Positions 58,887 through 64,000 of a stretch of DNA of 64,000 bases are shown one piece after another (within the stretch, counting starts at the first letter, position 1; every line of letters begins with the position of its first letter). Made by a program: the position numbers and the translations under genes. The notes beneath the pieces were generated by a model. That model ran no database searches. It was not told the origin of the DNA and was given only the letters and a program-made list of their open reading frames with translations. The DNA is taken from positions 1 to 64,000 of the forward strand of contig NZ_JBHRTO010000002.1 of NCBI RefSeq assembly GCF_042646385.1. The letters are read 5' to 3'. The stretch comes from Cypionkella sinensis. Its GTDB lineage: Bacteria; Pseudomonadota; Alphaproteobacteria; Rhodobacterales; Rhodobacteraceae.

Positions 58887-58968
58887 TGGTCCCAACTCGG
58901 GACCTTTTTTTGTGTATTCTGATCAATGGCTTAGGGTAGTGCTTTTAAGACTTTTTTAACACTTGGCC
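58887..58968 (+). promoter_or_regulatory. 82-bp composite element: palindrome plus CtrA box (copy 2)
   Basis: Palindrome GGTCCCAACTCGGGACC (58888-58904) is followed by seven T and, 58 bases after the element's start, by TTAAGACTTTTTTAAC (58945-58960), a full CtrA consensus. Total length and spacing equal those of 16734-16815. It lies 121 bases upstream of the SDR gene and 33 bases from repeat B. Confidence 0.6.
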
Positions 58969-59089
58969 GCTGTCCAGCGGCGCTGGGTGCTGGAGTTGCG
59001 GGTCGAACTGTGCTTGAAACTTCGGGCGCGTCAGCGGCGCATGGACAGCAGCAGCGGTGGTGAAATCCGCAGGCTGCAAGGGGGGCGAG

Positions 59090-59905
59090 ATGGAGTTTTC
59101 CGGCAACCGGATGGATGGCAAAATCTGCGTGATCGCGGGGGCAACGCAGGGCCTTGGCGCGGCTATCGCCCGCAGGCTGGCGGCGGCGGGCGCGGCTGGC
59201 GTGGTGATCATGGGGCGCAATGCCGTCAAAGGGCGGGCAGTGGCCGAGGCGCTGCCCTGCCCCGCGCTGTTCGTGCAGGCCGATTTCGGCAGCGTTGAGG
59301 ATTGTCAGCGGGTGATTGCCGAAGCCGATGCCCGCTTTGGCCGGGTGGATGTGCTGGTGAACGCAGGCGCATCCACCGCGCGCGGCACCATTCTGGACAC
59401 CAGCCCCGAAACCTTTGACGCGCTGTTTTCCACCAATGTGCGCGGGCCGTATTTTCTGATGCAGGCGGCGATCCGGCTGATGATCGCCAAGGATATTCAC
59501 GGCGCGATCTGCAATATCGGCTCGATTTCGGCCCTGGCGGGGCAGCCGTTCATCAACGCCTATTGCGCCTCGAAAGGTGCGCTGACCACACTGACCGCCA
59601 ACACCGCTTTTTCGGTGATGGCAAACCGCATCCGGGTCAATCAGTTGAACATCGGCTGGATGGCCTCGGAGCACGAGCGCGAGATTCAAGCCGCAGCGGG
59701 CGACCCGGAGTGGGAGGCCAAAGCCGCTGCCGCCCTGCCCTTTGGCCGCCTTGTCGACCCGGAAGAGGCCGCCCGCGCGGTGAATTTTCTGGTATCCGAC
59801 GATGCGGGGCTGATGACCGGGGCGATTGTGAATTTCGATCAATCGGTCTGGGGCGCGGTTGCGGCAGGGATGCCGGTGCCGCATGGCCCGATGCGGCTGG
59901 AATAA
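59090..59905 (+). CDS. Short-chain dehydrogenase/reductase
   Basis: A 271-residue Rossmann-fold oxidoreductase with VIAGATQGLGAAIARRLAA for cofactor binding, VNAGAS, the serine in NIGSISALAGQ and the catalytic YCASKGA (Tyr-x-x-x-Lys). The substrate is unknown. The start follows AGGGGGGCGAG. A CtrA-box element upstream may control it. Confidence 0.9.
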   Translation: MEFSGNRMDGKICVIAGATQGLGAAIARRLAAAGAAGVVIMGRNAVKGRAVAEALPCPALFVQADFGSVEDCQRVIAEADARFGRVDVLVNAGASTARGTILDTSPETFDALFSTNVRGPYFLMQAAIRLMIAKDIHGAICNIGSISALAGQPFINAYCASKGALTTLTANTAFSVMANRIRVNQLNIGWMASEHEREIQAAAGDPEWEAKAAAALPFGRLVDPEEAARAVNFLVSDDAGLMTGAIVNFDQSVWGAVAAGMPVPHGPMRLE

Positions 59906-59972
59906 GCGCAGGCCGCTTGGCTTCAGACCTTGGCGATTCTCGCGCCGCTTTGGCCAAGCAATCTTGCACCTG

Positions 59973-60001
59973 TTGACATGCAGGTATTTACCTGCATATT
60001 A
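59973..60001 (+). promoter_or_regulatory. Promoter overlapping the ArsR operator
   Basis: TTGACA (59973-59978) and an AT-rich -10 (ATATTA, 59996-60001) are 17 bases apart. A perfect palindrome with arms ATGCAGGTAT and ATACCTGCAT (59978-59997) fills the spacer. The start of transcription would fall at the ATG at 60007, so the mRNA is probably leaderless. Confidence 0.65.
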
Positions 60002-60006
60002 ACCTC

Positions 60007-60345
60007 ATGCAAACTCAAAAGCAGATTGCCGAGGATCTGGTGTTCAAGGCGTTGGGCGATCCGACGCGGCGCACCTTGCTTGACCTTTTGAGCGAGAAGA
60101 ACGGGCAGACGCTGGGGCAACTTTGCGAAAACCTGAACATGAAACGGCAATCGGCCACCCAGCATATTGAACTGCTCGAGGCCGCCAACCTTGTGACCAC
60201 CCAGCGGCGCGGGCGGGAAAAGCTGCATTTTATCAATCCTGTGCCGCTGCATGACATTTACGCGCGCTGGGTGCGCAAGTTTGAAACCCCGCGGCTGAAC
60301 CTGTTGCATGATCTGAAATCCGACCTTGAAGGAGGCGAGAAATGA
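60007..60345 (+). CDS. ArsR-family transcriptional regulator
   Basis: A 112-residue winged-helix repressor (DLVFKALGDPTRRTLLDLLS, and MKRQSATQHIELLEAANLV as recognition helix). There are no clustered cysteines, so it is not a classical metal sensor. It belongs to the SdpR-like group paired with SRPBCC proteins. It is likely autoregulated through the palindrome upstream. It overlaps the next gene by four bases. Confidence 0.92.
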   Translation: MQTQKQIAEDLVFKALGDPTRRTLLDLLSEKNGQTLGQLCENLNMKRQSATQHIELLEAANLVTTQRRGREKLHFINPVPLHDIYARWVRKFETPRLNLLHDLKSDLEGGEK

Positions 60346-60806
60346 CCAAGCAGACCACCCGTTTTGTCTATGTGACCTATATCGCATCAACGCCCGAAAA
60401 GGTGTTCGCGGCGATCACCCGGCCCGAAATGGCACGGCAGTATTGGGGGCATGAGAATATCTCGGATTGGACGGTGGGGGCCGACTGGCAGCATGTGCGT
60501 GACAATGACGCCCGCCCTGTCGAGATCGTCGGCAAGGTGCTGGAGGTTTCTGCCCCGCACCGCCTGGTGATCTCGTGGGCCGGGGCCTCGCAGGCCGACA
60601 ATCCTGACAGCTATAGCCGGGTGACGTTTGAGGTCGAGCCGCATGAAAACGGCGTGCGGCTGACGGTCAGCCACGACGAGCTTGAGGTGGGCAGCACCAT
60701 GGCGGCTGGTGTGACCAAAGGCTGGCCGTGGGTATTGTCGAGCCTGAAATCCTATCTGGAAACCGGCACCGGCTTTGATCTGTCGGGGCGCAAAAAAGCG
60801 GCCTGA
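60342..60806 (+). CDS. SRPBCC (AHSA1-type) domain protein
   Basis: A 154-residue START-like fold protein. It begins VTYIASTPEKVFAAITRPEM and includes ARQYWGHENISDW and VRLTVSHDEL. It would bind a hydrophobic small molecule in its cavity. Partnership with the ArsR regulator (ATGA overlap) is a common two-gene unit of unknown ligand. Confidence 0.9.
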   Translation: MTKQTTRFVYVTYIASTPEKVFAAITRPEMARQYWGHENISDWTVGADWQHVRDNDARPVEIVGKVLEVSAPHRLVISWAGASQADNPDSYSRVTFEVEPHENGVRLTVSHDELEVGSTMAAGVTKGWPWVLSSLKSYLETGTGFDLSGRKKAA

Positions 60807-60823
60807 GGCCGCAGGAGGGTGTG

Positions 60824-61240
60824 ATGACCAAGGTTTACAAAGGTGGCTGCGCCTGTGGTGCGGTGCGCTACGAAAAAACCGGAAGCCCGGTGGCGGAAGT
60901 GCTGTGCCAATGCGTGCATTGCCGCCAGCGCAGCGGGGCAGGCCATTCGGCCTATCTGGTGTTCGCGGATCGCGATGATCTGGCCATGACCGGCATGGTG
61001 CAAAGCTGGAGCATTGCGGGCGACAGCGGCAATATGAAATACCATGCCTTCTGCCCGACCTGCGGCACGCCGGTGTTTGTCAGCTTTGCCGCAGCGCCGC
61101 AGATGATCGCGTTTCATCCCGGCAGTCTGGATGACCCATCGCTGTTTGCGCCGCAGTTCGTCACCTATGCCGCGCGTGGGCAGGCTTGGGATGCGCTGCC
61201 TGCGGGCTTGCAGACATTTGCCATGATGCCAACGGGTTAG
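60824..61240 (+). CDS. GFA family zinc-binding protein
   Basis: A 138-residue Mss4-like fold with cysteine pairs in GGCACGAVRYEK, LCQCVHCRQRSG and FCPTCGTPVF. It resembles the glutathione-dependent formaldehyde-activating family, although most members have no proven activity. It is probably in the ArsR operon, 17 bases later, with a GCAGGAGGG ribosome site. Its stop overlaps the convergent DUF6525 gene. Confidence 0.9.
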   Translation: MTKVYKGGCACGAVRYEKTGSPVAEVLCQCVHCRQRSGAGHSAYLVFADRDDLAMTGMVQSWSIAGDSGNMKYHAFCPTCGTPVFVSFAAAPQMIAFHPGSLDDPSLFAPQFVTYAARGQAWDALPAGLQTFAMMPTG

Positions 61241-61602
61241 GCCCTGCGCTGCGCCAGTGCAGGGGTGTTCAGCGCTTGCCAGAATGGCAGCTGCGCCTGC
61301 GGTTTGCGCACTGGCTTCGGCGTGGCGGGCGGCTCGGCCGGGTAGTGCCGCCCCCAAACATCCGCCGCATCACGGGCAAGTTTGCGCGCCTGTGCGGCAT
61401 CCATCCGGGCGCGGACGGCGGCCAGATCGCCGCCCGCATCATGCCAAGCCCGCGCCCAAAGCTTTGCGACGGACCGCGCGCTCCACGGCAGTTTTGCGCC
61501 TGCAAGCCAGCGCCGCGCCTCGGGTGGCAGGGCGTCATAGGCCTGCATCGTATCCGGGCGCGGGCTGCGGCGCAGGCGGGTGGCAAGGTTGCCGCCACTC
61601 AT
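61237..61602 (-). CDS. DUF6525 family protein
   Basis: A 121-residue basic protein starting MSGGNLATRLRRSPRPDTM. It has an arginine/alanine-rich middle (WSARSVAKLWARAWHDAG). Function unknown. It overlaps the COG0523 GTPase gene by four bases, so it may share its zinc-dependent control. Confidence 0.75.
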   Translation of the reverse strand: MSGGNLATRLRRSPRPDTMQAYDALPPEARRWLAGAKLPWSARSVAKLWARAWHDAGGDLAAVRARMDAAQARKLARDAADVWGRHYPAEPPATPKPVRKPQAQLPFWQALNTPALAQRRA

Positions 61603-62798
61603 GCGGCGGCGACCCGGCGCCATTCCGGGAATGGATCGGGCAGTTTGGCCCAAGACGTGGGGGCGAAGGTTTTGGTTGGCAACAGCGCGGCGTCGAGGGC
61701 GGCGGTGATCGCGGCGCGGTCAAGATCGGCGCCAATGAACACCAGTTCCTGCCGCCGATCGCCCCAAGGTTCGACCCATTGCGCCGCGACCTCGGCCAAA
61801 GCGTCGGGGTGCGTCGGCCAACGGGCTTGCGGCACGCTGGCCCACCAGCCGCCCAGTGGCGTCACGCTCGACAGCGCCCCGGCCAGGCTGAACTCCAGCG
61901 CCATATTGGGGCGGGTGGCGATCCAGAAATGCCCCTTCGCACGGATCACGCCGGGCAGATCGCCGTTCAGCACGGCATGGATGCGCGCGGGATCAAACGG
62001 CGCGCGGGCGCGGTAGACGAAGGACGAGATACCGTATTCCTCGGTCTCGGGCGTGTGGTGGGCAAAGCCGTAGAGTTCCTTGGCCCACAGCGGATGTTCC
62101 TGCGCGCGGTCGAAATCGAACAGGCCGGTGTCAAAGATCGCGTCGGCTGCGACGATGCTGTGATCGGTCTCGATCAGGCGGGCGTCGGGGTTCAGCGCGC
62201 GAATGATCTTGCGGGCAGCATCGGCGCGGGCGGGGCCAGCATCGCTGATCTTGTTCAGCACGATGACATTGGCAAATTCGATCTGATCGGTCAGCAGGTT
62301 GACCAGTGTGCGCTGATCTCCGTCGTCCATCGTCTCGCCCCGGTCTGACAGGAAATCGTGGCTGGAGAAATCGCGCATCAGGTTGAGCGCATCGACCACC
62401 GTCACCATCGTATCCAACCGCGCCACATCCGACAGGCTGTCACCGTTTTCATCGCGAAAGTCGAAGGTGGCAGCGACCGGCAGCGGTTCGGCAATGCCGG
62501 TGGATTCGATCAGCAGATAATCAAAGCGGCCCTCGGCGGCCAGTTTTCGCACCTCGGTCAGCAGGTCATCGCGCAGGGTGCAGCAGATGCAGCCGTTGGT
62601 CATCTCGACCAGCTTTTCCTCGGCGCGTGAGAGGCTGGCACCGTCACGGATCAGATCGGCGTCGATGTTCACTTCGGACATATCGTTGACGATCACCGCC
62701 ACCCGACGGCCGTCGCGGTTGTTCAGAATATGGTTCAGCAAGGTGGTTTTGCCCGCGCCGAGAAAGCCGGACAGGACGGTGACGGGAAGATGGGTCAT
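61599..62798 (-). CDS. COG0523 GTPase (CobW/ZNG1-like zinc metallochaperone)
   Basis: A 399-residue G3E GTPase with Walker A SGFLGAGKTTLLNHIL, the metal site GCICCTLRDDL (CxCC near residue 71), a Walker B/switch ESTGIAEPLP and NKISD for guanine. A CobW C-terminal domain follows. Members with this CxCC site deliver zinc to target enzymes when zinc is scarce. A Zur-like box lies immediately upstream. Confidence 0.92.
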   Translation of the reverse strand: MTHLPVTVLSGFLGAGKTTLLNHILNNRDGRRVAVIVNDMSEVNIDADLIRDGASLSRAEEKLVEMTNGCICCTLRDDLLTEVRKLAAEGRFDYLLIESTGIAEPLPVAATFDFRDENGDSLSDVARLDTMVTVVDALNLMRDFSSHDFLSDRGETMDDGDQRTLVNLLTDQIEFANVIVLNKISDAGPARADAARKIIRALNPDARLIETDHSIVAADAIFDTGLFDFDRAQEHPLWAKELYGFAHHTPETEEYGISSFVYRARAPFDPARIHAVLNGDLPGVIRAKGHFWIATRPNMALEFSLAGALSSVTPLGGWWASVPQARWPTHPDALAEVAAQWVEPWGDRRQELVFIGADLDRAAITAALDAALLPTKTFAPTSWAKLPDPFPEWRRVAAA

Positions 62799-62814
62799 GG
62801 TGTGATTCCGTTAT

Positions 62815-62827
62815 GTTATAATATAAC
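62815..62827 (-). promoter_or_regulatory. Zur-like operator
   Basis: GTTATA-A-TATAAC, a perfect 13-base palindrome within a longer AT-rich site (ATGTTATAATATAACGT). It ends 16 bases before the GTPase start. It fits the alphaproteobacterial Zur box and the function of the gene. Confidence 0.75.
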
Positions 62828-62928
62828 GTATCAAGATGGATTCGGGACTACAAGGATTGGTAACTGCCATATCACAGAAAAGCTCACCGCCCGGAATCAA
62901 GGGTGCTGCCCTGTGGTGTGCGAAAATG

Positions 62929-62959
62929 AAAAAGCCGCGCTGGTTTAGCGCGGCTTTTC
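62929..62959 (-). terminator. Terminator after the yebC gene
   Basis: AAAAGCCGCGCT and AGCGCGGCTTTT form a stem with a 6-base loop. On the minus strand the stem ends in TTTTTC, 22 bases past the yebC-like stop. Confidence 0.85.
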
Positions 62960-62980
62960 AGATCAAAATATCGCGAAAGG

Positions 62981-63724
62981 TCAGCCCAGTTGCTCGGCCA
63001 CTTCGTCGCTCATGTCGAAGTTATGGGTGACGGTCTGCACATCGTCATCCTCTTCCAGCATGTCGATCAGCTTCATCAGCTTGGTCGCGGTGTCCAGATC
63101 GACCTCGGTCAGCACTTGTGCCTTCCAGATCAGTTTGGACTCCAACGATTCCCCCAAAGCCTTTTCCAGCGCATCGGAAACGGCGTTCAGGTTTTCAACG
63201 GCGCAATAGATCCAGTGGCCGTCCTCATCGGATTCCACATCGTCGGCGCCAGCATCCAGCGCCGCCATCATGATATCATCGGCCGAGCCTGCCGAGGCCG
63301 GATAAGAAATCTCGCCCAGACGGTCGAAACCATGGCTGACCGAGCCGGTCTGCCCCAGATTGCCCCCGAATTTAGTGAAATAGCTGCGCACGTTCGAGGC
63401 GGTGCGGTTCAGGTTGTCGGTCATCGCCTCGACCATGATCGCGATGCCGCCTGCGCCGTAGCCTTCGTAGCGGATTTCGGTGTAATCGGCACCGTCGCCC
63501 ATCTGCGATTTCTTGATGGCGCGGTCGATCACGTCTTTTGGCATCGACACCGCCTTCGCCGCTTTCACGGCAAGACGCAGGCGCGGGTTCATGTCCACAT
63601 CGGGCATCCCCATCTTGGCCGCGACGGTGATTTCCTTCGCCAGCTTCGAGAACACCTTTGAGCGGGCTTTATCCTGCTTGCCCTTGCGGTGCTGGATGTT
63701 CGCCCATTTTGAATGGCCTGCCAT
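62981..63724 (-). CDS. YebC/PmpR family protein (TACO1-like)
   Basis: A 247-residue three-domain protein starting MAGHSKWANIQHRKGKQDKA, the diagnostic beginning. YEGYGAGGIAIMVEAMTDN follows in the middle. Members act as DNA-binding regulators or as ribosome-associated factors that relieve stalling at proline runs. The gene is alone between a terminator and a convergently unrelated exporter. Confidence 0.95.
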   Translation of the reverse strand: MAGHSKWANIQHRKGKQDKARSKVFSKLAKEITVAAKMGMPDVDMNPRLRLAVKAAKAVSMPKDVIDRAIKKSQMGDGADYTEIRYEGYGAGGIAIMVEAMTDNLNRTASNVRSYFTKFGGNLGQTGSVSHGFDRLGEISYPASAGSADDIMMAALDAGADDVESDEDGHWIYCAVENLNAVSDALEKALGESLESKLIWKAQVLTEVDLDTATKLMKLIDMLEEDDDVQTVTHNFDMSDEVAEQLG

Positions 63725-63808
63725 GACCCGTCTCCGATCGCTTCTTCAGATGATGGGCTGCCTTACACCAGCCAAGGGTGCGCCTGCAACCCCGCCCGCA
63801 TTCTGGGC

Positions 63809-64000
63809 CTATTCGTTCAACGGTTGCAGGGTTTGCACCCGCAGTTTCGGCTGCACAAGGCTGAGGCCCAGCAGCATCACCGCCGCCGCTGCCCAGACCC
63901 AGGGGCTGAACCTCTCACCCAGCAGCAGCATCGCCCAGATCACGCCGGATGCGGTGACGATGTAGCTGGATTGCGAGGCGAACACCGCGCCTGCCTTGGC
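63809..64000 (-). CDS. EamA/DMT family transporter, C-terminal part (cut by window edge)
   Basis: The last 63 codons of a leftward gene whose beginning lies past the window. It encodes the final two helices (VTASGVIWAMLLLGERFSPW, then AAAAVMLLGLSLVQ). GERFSPW is typical of EamA exporters. The stop is at 63809-63811. Confidence 0.8.
   Translation of the reverse strand, partial: AKAGAVFASQSSYIVTASGVIWAMLLLGERFSPWVWAAAAVMLLGLSLVQPKLRVQTLQPLNE

Noticed and set aside
1..64000. CRISPR array, insertion sequence with transposase, rRNA operon or riboswitch
   Set aside because: No regularly spaced direct repeats, no transposase frames, and no conserved rRNA or riboswitch segment were seen.

Overview
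The window is high-GC alphaproteobacterial chromosome. It is most likely from the Rhodobacterales (Rhodobacter/Gemmobacter-like Rhodobacteraceae). The evidence is the ornithine-lipid pair olsB-olsA, a ChpT phosphotransferase, the order rplU-rpmA-GNAT-GNAT-obgE-proB-proA, heme A synthase, a DUF2793 fibre-type gene, full CtrA boxes, GANTC sites and short dispersed intergenic elements. Only one RNA gene is visible, a tRNA-Ser(CGA). There is no rRNA, CRISPR array or intact insertion sequence.

Layout. Bases 1-445 hold no recognisable gene. 0.4-3.2 kb: amidohydrolase and agmatinase-type ureohydrolase. 3.3-5.0 kb: bactofilin, thioesterase, enoyl-CoA hydratase. 5.1-9.8 kb: a leftward run trmJ, ctaA, M32 carboxypeptidase, MFS transporter. 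9.9-13.2 kb: ThiE-like protein, olsBA, DUF3553 protein, chpT. 13.2-19.8 kb: a leftward ribosomal-protein/GTPase/proline run with acetyltransferases. 21.0-22.6 kb: tRNA-Ser followed by a deleted prophage remnant, then an SRAP (YedK-type) gene and rsmB. 25-28.6 kb: lipid kinase, phosphoesterase, and an HWE histidine kinase facing a single-domain response regulator. 28.8-31.4 kb: ATP-dependent DNA ligase plus ligase-associated exonuclease. 31.5-35.4 kb: hybrid sensor kinase and a secreted PRC-barrel protein. 35.6-38.7 kb: MFS and aldo/keto reductase divergent from a LysR regulator with a clear dyad. 38.7-40.7 kb: DDAH and a glycosyltransferase. 40.8-47.1 kb: a complete cydDCABX operon, including a 38-residue CydX. 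47.2-52.9 kb: glycosyltransferases, nitrilase, galE, ugd. 53.1-56.0 kb: a three-gene glycine-rich/DUF2793 fibre-like cassette. 56.1-58.6 kb: EamA exporter, ArgO-like exporter and divergent ArgP. 59.1-61.2 kb: SDR, then ArsR-SRPBCC and a GFA-type protein. 61.2-64 kb: DUF6525, a probably Zur-controlled COG0523 GTPase, YebC, and a truncated EamA gene.

The genes are mostly ordinary core functions; the unexplained structure is between them. I found five families of repeated intergenic DNA: (1) a GCCTCCGGCGGG-type element that carries its own ATG; (2) a ~233-bp multi-hairpin element in two inverted copies; (3) 28-33 bp perfect inverted repeats with a compensatory base change between copies; (4) a 24-nt element just after two unrelated stop codons; (5) an 82-bp element joining a GGTCCCAAC..GGGACC palindrome to a perfect CtrA box at identical spacing in two places. 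Separately, matches to GGAAC-N16-CGTT precede the HWE kinase (one mismatch), the single-domain regulator and the PRC-barrel gene. This suggests they belong to an EcfG-type general stress regulon whose core genes lie outside the window. All functional statements come from reading motifs and context; no database search was run.
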